Positions 28,638 to 37,258 of a stretch of 55,152 nucleotides of DNA are shown piece by piece. The stretch's first letter is position 1. Every line of letters begins with the position of its first letter. The translations under genes were made by a program, and so were the position numbers. The DNA lies in contig JAKIUK010000023.1 of the NCBI GenBank assembly GCA_021647585.1, forward strand, positions 1-55,152. The letters run 5' to 3'. Source of the DNA: Methylococcaceae bacterium. GTDB lineage: Bacteria; Pseudomonadota; Gammaproteobacteria; Methylococcales; Methylomonadaceae. The notes under the pieces were generated by a model, which worked only from the letters and a program-made list of their open reading frames with translations, did no database searches and was not told the DNA's origin.

Positions 28638-28855
28638 TGTCTACTACCGTTCATATTATTGTTTCATGTCCTAATTGCCAAAAAGAAATTACCTGGGATG
28701 TACAACACAAATTCAGGCCTTTTTGCTGTGAGCGCTGTAAATTGATTGACCTCGGAGAATGGGCTGCAGAAAAACACAAGATACCAGGTGACTCTATTAA
28801 CTCAGAACCTGACTTCGAATTCAATTTGCTCGATAACGACTCTTATTTACAATAA
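28637..28855 (+). CDS. yacG: DNA gyrase inhibitor / zinc protein YacG
   Basis: 72 residues with the zinc site CPNC near the N-terminus and FCCERC further on (four cysteines), then the invariant LIDLGEWAAEKHKIPG segment. YacG inhibits GyrB in E. coli. The ATG at 28637 overlaps the zapD stop (TGATG); an upstream in-frame TTG at 28625 is less likely. Confidence 0.95.
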   Translation: MSTTVHIIVSCPNCQKEITWDVQHKFRPFCCERCKLIDLGEWAAEKHKIPGDSINSEPDFEFNLLDNDSYLQ

Positions 28856-28890
28856 TCTTCATATTTTTAATATTCTTATAAGAGAGAATT

Positions 28891-28928
28891 TAATAAGGGA
28901 GGTGGTAATAAATAATAACCCCTTATTA
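28891..28928. terminator. Stem-loop between convergent yacG and Nudix gene
   Basis: TAATAAGGG (28891-28899) pairs perfectly with CCCTTATTA (28920-28928). It is symmetric and so may act for both converging genes. The T-run on the plus side (GTTTTTTGG) comes about 20 bases later. Confidence 0.5.
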
Positions 28929-28967
28929 CAACTGTAGTTTTGGATGTTTTTTGGACGGCATTCTGCA

Positions 28968-29906
28968 TCAATCCAAAAAAACTGTTATCCCTGCTATTCC
29001 TTGCGCACCAGCCGACTGAGCAGTATGAACATGTTCTTTCATCATTCCTCCTAAGGCATAAACGGGTAATTTAATCATAGAGACTAACTCTTTGAAGGCC
29101 TCCCACCCTAACGGATTTTCACCTGGGTGTGTATTAGTTGCTAACACGGGAGCAAGTACAACAAAATCCACTCCTATGCGTTCTGCATGCTGTAATTCAT
29201 CCAGGTTGTGACAAGATGCAGCGACCCATTTAAAAGCAGCAGGTCTATTATTTAAAGCCAATAAATCTCGTGCAGTCAAATGAATTCCATCCGCATTTAA
29301 TTGACCCGCAATTGTTACCGCTGAATTAACCAATAAGTTAGCCCCTGTTTTTTTACACAACGGGATTGCCAATTCAAAAAAATGTATAACCTGTTGAGCA
29401 GACAAAGATTTTATTCTGGCCTGAATTAATTTGACCCCTTGGGCTAATATCTTTTTCAAATCCTTTAGTAAAACCTGCACTTCCCCGGCATTTAAAATGG
29501 CATACTCTGCCGGTAAACGTGCTGCAGTTATAATTGGGATGTTAGCTGCTGGAAAACAATAACGGCTTAATTTATCAGGGCCAACCCACTGAATTTCTTG
29601 CCCTTCACAACCACTTTCTTTACCAGAAAACAGTGTAATCAACCAAACATCAAGCAACACATTCAAATCTGTATATTGATGTTTTATTTTAATGAGTGGC
29701 GTTAATTCTATGACAAAAATACCAAGTTCTTCTTTTAATTCCCTTTTTAAAGCCTGCTTTACAGACTCCCCATTTTCGACCTTTCCACCCGGAAATTCCC
29801 ATAAACCACCCTGATGCACGGAATTATCTCTAAGTGAAATTAAAATATTTCCGTCATCATTCTTAATAACACCCACTGCAACATGTAACCATTTAGAACT
29901 TTTCAA
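28968..29906 (-). CDS. Nudix hydrolase fused to ThiE-like domain
   Basis: 312 residues. The N-terminal domain is MutT-like with the Nudix box GGKVENGESVKQALKREL then KEELG (about 40-62). The C-terminal 180 residues are a thiamine-phosphate-synthase-like TIM barrel (LLVNSAVTIAGQLNADGIHL, FVVLAPVLATNTHPG, YALGGM). The fusion is known in gammaproteobacteria next to argJ; the first domain probably cleans 8-oxo-dGTP, and the second may not make thiamine. It starts at TTG after AGGTGG, since no ATG lies close to the domain start. Confidence 0.88.
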   Translation of the reverse strand: MKSSKWLHVAVGVIKNDDGNILISLRDNSVHQGGLWEFPGGKVENGESVKQALKRELKEELGIFVIELTPLIKIKHQYTDLNVLLDVWLITLFSGKESGCEGQEIQWVGPDKLSRYCFPAANIPIITAARLPAEYAILNAGEVQVLLKDLKKILAQGVKLIQARIKSLSAQQVIHFFELAIPLCKKTGANLLVNSAVTIAGQLNADGIHLTARDLLALNNRPAAFKWVAASCHNLDELQHAERIGVDFVVLAPVLATNTHPGENPLGWEAFKELVSMIKLPVYALGGMMKEHVHTAQSAGAQGIAGITVFLD

Positions 29907-29938
29907 TCAACCACCTTTCTTGCGTATTCTGTACAGCC

Positions 29939-31153
29939 TTATGTTCTATATTCAGCATTGATACGCACATAATCATAAGATAGATCACAAGTTAAAACTT
30001 CCTGAGTTGCCTGCCCACGTCCCAAAACGACTCGAACAAGAATCTCTTTTTGATTCATTACATGCTGACCTTTTGCTTCAGTGTAACTGTCTGCACGTTC
30101 CCCATGTTTTACAATACAAACATCATCCAGGTAGGTTTCAACTTTGTCTAACGCCATTTGCTCAATTCCAGAACGTCCTATTGCTGCCAAAATACGCCCC
30201 CAATTCGGGTCACTGGCAAAAAAAGCCGTTTTTACTAACGGTGAATGGGCAATTGTTTTTCCTACCATAACAGCTTCTGCATCATTAGCTGCCTGTTCTA
30301 CACGTATGCGCATAAGTTTGGTAGCACCTTCACCATCTCTAACAATCAACTCAGCCAGTCGTTTACAAACATCCATTACCGCTTTTGCAAAGGAAAGGTA
30401 ATTACCACTATTTTCAGTGATTTCAGCTGCTGACGAACAACCACTTGCCATTAATATACAGGCATCGTTAGTAGAAGTATCACCATCAACTGTTATACGG
30501 TTAAATGACTGATCAACAGCCTCAGCGAGGCATTTTTGCAAAAGTGTTTGATTAATTTTTGCATCCGTTGCCACAAAACCTAACATAGTTGCCATATTTG
30601 GCTGTATCATCCCTGCACCCTTTGATATTCCAGTAACCGTAACAGGGTGTCCATCGATATTTATTATTAAAGAAGCGCCTTTAGCAAAGGTGTCTGTTGT
30701 CATGATGGCATGAGCCGCTTTGCTCCAACCATGCTCTTGCAAAAAATTAACGGCTTTCGGTAATGCTGCTGCTATTTTTTCTATTGGTAAATTTTCACCG
30801 ATGACCCCTGTTGAAAATGGCAGGACTTGAGACTCTGTTCCACCTACAATTGATGCTAGCGATGCACAACTTGTTGTAGCATCAGACATCCCTTGTTTTC
30901 CTGTTCCTGCATTGGCATTTCCCGAATTGACCAATAACCAGCGAGGATTTTGTTGCAAATGATCTTTAGCAATATGTACAGGCGCTGCACAAAAAGCATT
31001 TTGAGTAAAAACTCCCGCACATGTTGTTCCTTCAGTCATCTCTACGACAAGAATATCATCCCGCTCTGTCTGTTTAATTCCAGCATTACTGGTTCCTAAC
31101 CTAATTCCCGAAACCTTATTCATGCCAGGAAAATCAACATTTCCTACTGCCAT
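29939..31153 (-). CDS. argJ: Bifunctional ornithine acetyltransferase / N-acetylglutamate synthase
   Basis: 404 residues. ArgJ self-cleaves before a Thr nucleophile, seen here in GEGATKLMRI. Other conserved segments are SKGAGMIQPNMATMLGF, TVDGDTSTNDAC, SDPNWGRILAAIGRSG and the C-terminal YDYVRINAEYRT. It recycles the acetyl group in arginine synthesis. It lies 32 bases upstream of the Nudix/ThiE gene. Confidence 0.97.
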   Translation of the reverse strand: MAVGNVDFPGMNKVSGIRLGTSNAGIKQTERDDILVVEMTEGTTCAGVFTQNAFCAAPVHIAKDHLQQNPRWLLVNSGNANAGTGKQGMSDATTSCASLASIVGGTESQVLPFSTGVIGENLPIEKIAAALPKAVNFLQEHGWSKAAHAIMTTDTFAKGASLIINIDGHPVTVTGISKGAGMIQPNMATMLGFVATDAKINQTLLQKCLAEAVDQSFNRITVDGDTSTNDACILMASGCSSAAEITENSGNYLSFAKAVMDVCKRLAELIVRDGEGATKLMRIRVEQAANDAEAVMVGKTIAHSPLVKTAFFASDPNWGRILAAIGRSGIEQMALDKVETYLDDVCIVKHGERADSYTEAKGQHVMNQKEILVRVVLGRGQATQEVLTCDLSYDYVRINAEYRT

Positions 31154-31196
31154 ATCTGTTACCCTTCCAACTTAAACTTTTACAACAATTTCTTAG

Positions 31197-31338
31197 TTCT
31201 ACTTTGTCGGATAATAAATGTAGGGTGCGTTGCACGCACCAAAATTATTATTAATCCTTCCATTGCCAAAATGGTGCGTACAACGCACCCTACGAAAATA
31301 CATTTGTATAGTATCCATTCAAATGTGACAAAGTAGAA
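31197..31338. mobile_element. MITE type A, copy 1 (142 bp, TTAG duplication)
   Basis: Ends TTCTACTTTGTC and GACAAAGTAGAA are perfect inverted repeats. The target duplication TTAG flanks both sides (31193-31196 and 31339-31342). Inside are inverted GTAGGGTGCGTTGCACGCACC / GGTGCGT..ACGCACCCTAC arms. It lies just after the stop codon of the CDF gene; the right TTAG contains that stop. A homologous copy in the opposite orientation is at 37912-38052. Confidence 0.85.
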
Positions 31339-32484
31339 TTAGACTTTAAAAAAAATATAAACCTTTGCAATCATTTCTACATCCTTTTCAATCATTGCAC
31401 ACTGCTTTTTGATCCCTTCCACTTGCTCTGGCTGCTGGAACATAGCCTGAGGTAAAACAACCTCAACTTCAACCAATCCATCCAGATAATGAATCCTGAA
31501 ATCATCGACTGTATGAATAAATTTAGCCAAATATTGATCCAAATAGACCTGAACCTGTTGTCGGGATAATGGTTTTTTGTTGTAATCCCTAAATTCATCA
31601 TCTTCAGGATCTATATGTACCAGTACATCAACGACATCATCAAATTTTGCCTTTAAATTGTCTCGGACCACATCACCAATCATATGCCCTTCTGATACAC
31701 TGATACGTGAATCAACTACAATATGGGTATCAATATAAGCATCTTCTCCCATACGTCGGGTTCGTAACAAATGAATACTTTGAACTCCAAGAGTCTGTTT
31801 AATTTCTCGTCTGATTTCTCTGACAAAATCTTCCGGCAAAGAAGAGTCTACCAATTCATTTATACTCTCCAGTACTAATGTCACACCCATTTTTGCAATC
31901 ATTAATGCCACTATCACTGCTGCAACAGCATCAGCAAAGGGGAAGCCCATTAACACAGCGCCAATCCCTACCAACACAACCACTGAAGAAAAAGCATCAC
32001 TGCGATGATGCCAGGCATTGGCCAAAAGCAATTTAGAACGCGTTTCTTCTCCCACTCTCTTGGTGAAATGGAACAACCATTCGTTAGCTAAAATAGAAAC
32101 CAGTGCAATCCCTAGAGTATCTTTATTTGGAATCAACAGTTTTTCAGGATCAAGCAGACGTTCAACTGCGTCCCAGGCAATGCCACCTGCTACAACAACC
32201 AGGCCCATACCTAACAACACGGTAGCCATGGTTTCAAAACGCCGATGACCATAGGGATGCTCATGATCTGCTTCCCGGCTTCCCAATTTAATTGCAATAA
32301 TCACAAAAAGATCACTGATTAAATCAGATAATGAATGAATACCATCTGCAATCAGTGATGCTGAGTGCCCCATGATACCAACACCCACTTTAATAACCGT
32401 TAAAAAGATGTTAATCAGAGCCCCAATATATGTAACTCGAGTCTTTCGTTTTAAAATCTCATCGACATCAAATACTTCAGCCAC
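31339..32484 (-). CDS. Cation diffusion facilitator (FieF/MamM-like)
   Basis: 381 residues starting at GTG after a strong AGGTAGG. Six membrane helices in the first 210 residues, with metal-binding DGIHSLSD (helix 2) and HHRSD (helix 5), then a cytoplasmic metal-binding domain with HIVVDSRISVSEGHMIGDV and HIDPEDDE. The C-terminal 90 residues extend past the usual FieF size of 300. It exports Zn2+, Fe2+ or Mn2+; which one cannot be told. Directly follows the TusA-like gene. Confidence 0.9.
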   Translation of the reverse strand: MAEVFDVDEILKRKTRVTYIGALINIFLTVIKVGVGIMGHSASLIADGIHSLSDLISDLFVIIAIKLGSREADHEHPYGHRRFETMATVLLGMGLVVVAGGIAWDAVERLLDPEKLLIPNKDTLGIALVSILANEWLFHFTKRVGEETRSKLLLANAWHHRSDAFSSVVVLVGIGAVLMGFPFADAVAAVIVALMIAKMGVTLVLESINELVDSSLPEDFVREIRREIKQTLGVQSIHLLRTRRMGEDAYIDTHIVVDSRISVSEGHMIGDVVRDNLKAKFDDVVDVLVHIDPEDDEFRDYNKKPLSRQQVQVYLDQYLAKFIHTVDDFRIHYLDGLVEVEVVLPQAMFQQPEQVEGIKKQCAMIEKDVEMIAKVYIFFKV

Positions 32485-32485
32485 T

Positions 32486-32710
32486 CTAACCTACCTCTAA
32501 AATAATAATATATTCCATATCATCTGAGCTTGTTTCCAGTACTTTATGTCCATTTATTCTGCACCAAGCAGGAATATCCTGCATTACACCAGGGTCTGTA
32601 CACACGACTTCCAGTACATCACCCGAAGTCATGGTTTTGACTTTATCCTGTGTGCGTATCACGGGTAAAGGGCATAACAAGCGCTTGGCATTCAAACTTT
32701 CTTTAGTCAT
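32486..32710 (-). CDS. TusA-family sulfur carrier/transferase
   Basis: 74 residues with the sulfur-carrier motif CPLPVIRTQ near the N-terminus and the usual CTDPG..DIPAWC middle. The ATG overlaps the stop of the upstream PP-loop gene (TAATG), so the two are coupled. Pairing a TusA-like carrier with a PP-loop thiolation enzyme suggests sulfur relay to tRNA. Not certainly the orthologue of E. coli tusA, so no gene symbol is given. Confidence 0.88.
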   Translation of the reverse strand: MTKESLNAKRLLCPLPVIRTQDKVKTMTSGDVLEVVCTDPGVMQDIPAWCRINGHKVLETSSDDMEYIIILEVG

Positions 32711-33753
32711 TATATGAACCATTCTTGAGGAATTTCATCAGCATTCATTGGTTTGACCTGAACTACCCGTTCTGTCCCGTCTTTTTCCCTAATGCTCACA
32801 TCCACAAGTTCAGCATCACGTCCCTGCCCATAACGTGCAGTTAGTTGAGCTGCTATCAATAAATCATCTTCAGTCGGTACCCCATCAATCAATGCTAATG
32901 GCCCCCGGTGACTGGCACAGTTCATATTGATAAAATCTTTTTTATAGCCTTGCATAAATCGGGCCTCACCATCTTCTCTGGCAACAATCACCTTAAAATT
33001 GTTTTTAGGTCGAATATGGCGCCCTACTTTTAATAGCATCACATCATCCAGATCATACTCTTTACGTCCTCTAGCTGACCATAAGTCAACTAACTTGTCG
33101 GAATAACTTTTGTCAGTCAGGAAACAGCAACCTCCAGCTGGTTGAGCAAAGTCTTCAAAGCCAAATTTATCCGCTAAAGCCATCTGTGGTTTTCGAGTAC
33201 GCCCACTAAAATCATGTAATTTCTCCCTATCAACCCAGCCTTCACGCTCAGGTAAGGTCATTGGTAAATTTTTTGCACATAAAGGCCGCAACAACAAATC
33301 ATCTGCTCCTGATTCATTGGCTATTACTGGCATAGTGTCCTTTCTTTGTGACATGGGTCTTTGACCTATGACTTCACCCGTAATAATAAAATCAAAATCG
33401 TTTTCTTTAATCCATTCTTTTGCTTTATGCACCATAAATATTTTGCAATCTAGACATGGGTTCATATTAGCCCCATATCCATGCTTAGGATTGATTAATA
33501 CATCTTTATATTCATCAATAACATCAATAATATGTAATTTTATTCCTAACTGCTCGGCCGACCATAAAGCATTATTTCGTTTAGGCTTATCCTTATCCTT
33601 TTTTCTAATCGCATGGGTATGTCCTTCCACACAAAAACCAGTAAAAAAGTTTATACCTTCAACATGTACACCTTGCTCAATAATTGTTTTAGCAGCCAAC
33701 AATGAGTCCAAACCACCGGAAATCAACGCAACTGCTTTTCTTTGCTTACTCAT
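32710..33753 (-). CDS. PP-loop ATP pyrophosphatase, ThiI/MnmA-like
   Basis: 347 residues from the ATG at 33753 (MSKQRKAVALISGGLDSLLA); a longer frame to 33798 adds a poor N-terminus. The PP-loop SGGLDS is at about 12-17. NPCLDCKIFM and AGGCCFLTD supply cysteines like the catalytic pair of MnmA or ThiI. The C-terminal part (about 200-340) has LLKVGRHIRPKNNFKVIVAR, resembling the NFACT-R-like RNA-binding domain found in some stand-alone members. Likely a tRNA thiolase working with the TusA-like protein; the modified base is unknown. Confidence 0.78.
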   Translation of the reverse strand: MSKQRKAVALISGGLDSLLAAKTIIEQGVHVEGINFFTGFCVEGHTHAIRKKDKDKPKRNNALWSAEQLGIKLHIIDVIDEYKDVLINPKHGYGANMNPCLDCKIFMVHKAKEWIKENDFDFIITGEVIGQRPMSQRKDTMPVIANESGADDLLLRPLCAKNLPMTLPEREGWVDREKLHDFSGRTRKPQMALADKFGFEDFAQPAGGCCFLTDKSYSDKLVDLWSARGRKEYDLDDVMLLKVGRHIRPKNNFKVIVAREDGEARFMQGYKKDFINMNCASHRGPLALIDGVPTEDDLLIAAQLTARYGQGRDAELVDVSIREKDGTERVVQVKPMNADEIPQEWFI

Positions 33754-33840
33754 AACGCCTAAATTACTTTTGAAAAATTGTGTAATTATACCTTGCATAA
33801 CCCGCTTTTAGGATATTCATATATTCTATATGTAAACTAG

Positions 33841-33999
33841 GAGGCTGTCCGAGAAGAGAAAACCTACTACGGAAAAAGCCCTTTTGGCCATTTTTCCCGT
33901 TCATTTTCGTTAAATAGCGCAACTATTCGCCTCAAATGAACAAAAAAACTGACTCAAAAGGGCTTTCCCTCGTGACGGTTTCTATTCTCGAACAGCCTC
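33841..33999. mobile_element. MITE type B, long copy (159 bp, CTAG duplication)
   Basis: Ends GAGGCTGTCCGAGAAGAG and CTATTCTCGAACAGCCTC are inverted repeats with two mismatches. CTAG flanks both sides (33837-33840, 34000-34003). A second inner pair, AAAGCCCTTTTG/CAAAAGGGCTTT, makes it fold almost end to end. YTAR duplications are typical of IS5-family transposition. No ORF inside. A shortened copy is at 37854-37907. Confidence 0.85.
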
Positions 34000-34128
34000 C
34001 TAGCCCTTCAAGCTGTTACTAAAAGTTGTGTGTAAATCATTTTGAGCTAGACTTAAAAGTAAGAATTTATTGCACACAATTATCTTTCAATACAGTTGCA
34101 ATAAATCCAAAAAACTCAGGAGAACCTA

Positions 34129-35256
34129 ATGGAAAGAGAAGAGGCAATGGCCTTCATTATTAAATTACTGAAAATTCTATTACATAAGGACGGCTCCGAT
34201 CTATTCATAACTGCCGGCTTTCCGCCAGCCATGAAAATTAAAGGTGTCATGACTCCCATGTCACAGCAACCTTTATCCGCTAATGATTCAAAAGCACTTA
34301 CACAGTGCATCATGAACGACAAGCAATTAAAAGAATTTGAAGAAACTCAGGAATGTAACTTTGCCATTGCTCCTGCAAACCTGTGCCGTTTTCGAGTTAA
34401 TGCATATATCCAGCAAGGTTGCCAAGGGCTGGTTATACGGGTAATTGCTGCAGAAATACCCACTTTTGACAAACTGGGACTTCCTACCGTTCTTAAAGAT
34501 ATTATTTCTCACAAAAATGGCTTGATTATCATGGTAGGGGCAACCGGATCAGGAAAATCCACTTCGATGGCAGCAATGATTGATCACCGGAATGAAACCA
34601 GTTACGGTCATATTATTACCATTGAAGACCCCATAGAATACGTACATGAACATAAAAATTGTGTAATGATGCAACGAGAAGTGGGGGTAGACACCCAAGA
34701 CTGGGAAACTGCTCTGCATAATACCTTGCGTCAGGCACCTGATGTTATAGTACTGGGCGAAATTCGTAATGCTGAAATTATGGAATTCGGCCTGGAATTT
34801 GCCCAAACAGGTCATTTAGCGCTGGCCACATTACATGCCAACAATGCCAACCAGGCTGTAGACCGGATTCTGGGTTTTTTTCCCATTGAAAGCCAAACCA
34901 AGCTAATGCAAGATATCTCACTTAACTTACGCGCAATTATCTCTCAACGTCTGGTTAAAACCGTAGATGGGGGACGCTGTGCTGCCATTGAGATCATGAT
35001 AAACACTCCGTTAATTTCAGATTTAATTGCCAAAGGTGATATCAGTGGTATGAAACCTATCATGGCTAAATCACGAGAGCTTGGTATGCAAACCTTTGAC
35101 CAGGCCTTATTAGACCTGTATCAATCCGGCAGAATAGGTTATGAAGAAGCATTACTGAATGCAGATTCCAGAAATGAATTACGCTTACAAATTAAATTGG
35201 CTGGGGGAGAAGATGCAACGGCAGGCGGTTTATCATTACAAGAAACAGAAGACTAG
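34129..35256 (+). CDS. pilU: PilU-type pilus retraction ATPase
   Basis: A PilT/PilU-class hexameric ATPase of 375 residues. PAS-like N-domain (1-100, with DLFITAGFPPAMKIKG), Walker A GATGSGKS (about 138-145), Asp box TIEDPIEYVHEH, Walker B PDVIVLGEIRN and His box GHLALATLHANNANQAVDRI. The ending LNADSRNELRLQIKL is characteristic of PilU rather than PilT. A GGAGAA SD precedes the ATG. Its tandem neighbour at 35524 is a paralogue. Confidence 0.92.
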   Translation: MEREEAMAFIIKLLKILLHKDGSDLFITAGFPPAMKIKGVMTPMSQQPLSANDSKALTQCIMNDKQLKEFEETQECNFAIAPANLCRFRVNAYIQQGCQGLVIRVIAAEIPTFDKLGLPTVLKDIISHKNGLIIMVGATGSGKSTSMAAMIDHRNETSYGHIITIEDPIEYVHEHKNCVMMQREVGVDTQDWETALHNTLRQAPDVIVLGEIRNAEIMEFGLEFAQTGHLALATLHANNANQAVDRILGFFPIESQTKLMQDISLNLRAIISQRLVKTVDGGRCAAIEIMINTPLISDLIAKGDISGMKPIMAKSRELGMQTFDQALLDLYQSGRIGYEEALLNADSRNELRLQIKLAGGEDATAGGLSLQETED

Positions 35257-35269
35257 TAGCCCTTCAATG

Positions 35270-35456
35270 TTGTATTGATGGGGAAAAAACATAAGCCCTC
35301 TCCAAAGGGAGAGGGTTGGGTGAGGGGAAAATAAAAGCATGTAATTCAATAGAGCTTTTATCTCTTGCTTTTGAAAAAGAGAATGAATTGATTTCTCCCC
35401 TCCCAACCCTCCCCAGCAAGGGAGGGCTTTTAACAAGAAACAACCCGTCAATACAA
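35270..35456. mobile_element. MITE type C (187 bp, CAATG duplication)
   Basis: TTGTATTGATGGG at the left matches the inverse of CCCGTCAATACAA at the right (one mismatch), and CAATG flanks both sides (35265-35269, 35457-35461). Inside are two G/C-rich hairpins (CCCTCTCCAAAGGGAGAGGG and CCCTCCC...GGGAGGG) resembling widespread bacterial intergenic repeats. It separates two pilU-type genes and could terminate or attenuate the first. Confidence 0.75.
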
Positions 35457-35523
35457 CAATGACAGAGCACAAGTTTAATCCTCACTCCTTAGTCTACATA
35501 TAACCACACTGGGTCAAAATACC

Positions 35524-36945
35524 ATGGATTTATCACCCTATTTAAAATTATTGTTAGAAAAAAACGCTGACTGCCTGATATTGAAAGCAGACTCGATACC
35601 CTGTCTGCGCCTATTAAATCAGGAAAAAGCCGTTGGCAATACTGCGACAAGCGCTCAATTTCTCAATCAACTTATCGACAAACTACTTGATGAAACTCAA
35701 AAACAAGATTTAGCTAATTACAAAACAGTCCGCCTAAGCTACTCTCCTGTTAGTACCGTTTACATTCTACAAATTGATAAAAGCATTGATGGCCTGACAA
35801 TACTGATTTTCCCGGACAAGAGATCAGCAACAAAAAAAACCAATCATCAGAATATTGAAGTTTTAGGCGTAACACCTGAATCATCTCTCGATATCATGCC
35901 TTATTTAGCCGAAATAGTTAAACTTGAAGCTTCGGATTTGTTTTTAACAGTGGGTTCTCCTATCAAGGCCAAGGTTTCCGGTGTTGCTATTGAAATGGAC
36001 AAATACCTGCTTACTCCTGATCTAACACAGTCAGCAGCTTTTAACATAATGAATGAAGCCCAACAAACCGAATTTCAACAAACTAAAGATTTGGATTTCG
36101 CTATCAGCTTGCCGGATGACAGCGCACGTTTTCGCGTCAATGCTTTTTATCAACGCCAATCAATAGGTCTGGTATTACGTTTAATTCCATCAGCGATTCC
36201 AAAACCAAAAGATTTAGGCCTACCTGATATATTACTTGAATTAATTATGGCAAAACGTGGCTTGTTGCTAATGGTAGGTGGTACTGGCTCAGGAAAGTCA
36301 ACATCACTTGCGGCAATGATAAATCATCGTAATGAAAACGCTGCAGGGCATATATTAACTATTGAAGACCCGGTAGAATTCTCTCATCCCAATTTAAAAT
36401 CCATTGTTAATCAACGTGAAGTCGGTATTGACACAGTTTCATATGCTCGTGCACTAAAAGCCAGTTTACGTGAAGCACCTGATGTTATTTTAATTGGAGA
36501 AATCCGTGATAGAGAAACCATGGAAGCAGCTTTAGAATTAGCCAATACCGGCCATTTATGCATATCTACCCTGCATGCAAATAATGCCAATCAGGCGATG
36601 GAAAGAGTCATTAATATGTTCCCTCAGGTACAGCACAAACAGTTATTCATGGATCTTGCCATCAACTTGAATGCAGTAATATCTCAACGCTTAATCCCTA
36701 CACCTGAAGGTAAACGTTGTGCTGCCATCGAAGTATTGATTAACACACCGCATATATCAAGTTTAATATTAAAAGGTGCCTTAAATGAAATAAAAGACTC
36801 GATGAAAACCAGTGGCAGTAAAGGCATGAAAATATTTGACGATGCTCTGCTGGAACTCTATAAAAATCAAAAAATCAGCATGGATGAGGCTCTAAGAAAT
36901 GCAGATTCACGAAATGATCTGGAAGCTAAAATCAATTTTGGCTAA
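35524..36945 (+). CDS. PilU-like ATPase with duplicated N-terminal domain
   Basis: 473 residues, about 100 longer than PilT/PilU. Residues 1-105 form an extra domain (MDLSPYLKLLLEKNADCLIL...) that mirrors, in shorter degenerate form, the normal N-domain beginning at about 122 (DIMPYLAEIVKLEASDLFLT). The ATPase core is complete: Walker A GGTGSGKS (near 253), TIEDPVEFSH, PDVILIGEIRD and GHLCISTLHANNANQAMERV. It ends with LRNADSRNDLEAKIN as in PilU. No clear SD. Probably an accessory retraction or twitching ATPase. Confidence 0.88.
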   Translation: MDLSPYLKLLLEKNADCLILKADSIPCLRLLNQEKAVGNTATSAQFLNQLIDKLLDETQKQDLANYKTVRLSYSPVSTVYILQIDKSIDGLTILIFPDKRSATKKTNHQNIEVLGVTPESSLDIMPYLAEIVKLEASDLFLTVGSPIKAKVSGVAIEMDKYLLTPDLTQSAAFNIMNEAQQTEFQQTKDLDFAISLPDDSARFRVNAFYQRQSIGLVLRLIPSAIPKPKDLGLPDILLELIMAKRGLLLMVGGTGSGKSTSLAAMINHRNENAAGHILTIEDPVEFSHPNLKSIVNQREVGIDTVSYARALKASLREAPDVILIGEIRDRETMEAALELANTGHLCISTLHANNANQAMERVINMFPQVQHKQLFMDLAINLNAVISQRLIPTPEGKRCAAIEVLINTPHISSLILKGALNEIKDSMKTSGSKGMKIFDDALLELYKNQKISMDEALRNADSRNDLEAKINFG

Positions 36946-37258
36946 AACTTAAAGTTCTAATAAAAACCGTACAGCATCAAGTTTTGTTGTGACTCAAAAC
37001 AGTCCGTAAATTGAGAATAAATAATTTATTTAATAGCTATTTTGTCAGATCAAATTAATACATAGTGCAATTTTAATTCAGGCTTAATTAAAAAATTAAA
37101 ATAGATGTAGTCAATACGAACCTATTGATGCATAGTCCATTAGCAACAGATTAACATATAATAACATTCAGTCATCTCCATAATTTATTGACTGACAATT
37201 AAGTGTCTACTCTATGATGACGAAATAATAGAGCATGTTTAATAATTGGATAATTTAA
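36946..37258. other. AT-rich gap before the TlpA-like gene
   Basis: No ORF or repeat found. TTGACT (around 37188) followed by TATGAT is a possible promoter for the thioredoxin gene, though the spacing of about 19 is long. Confidence 0.35.

Noticed and set aside
34129..36945. Frameshift or single split gene for the two PilT/PilU-type ORFs
   Set aside because: Each ORF has its own complete Walker A, Walker B and His box and its own PilU-like ending, so they are two full paralogues.
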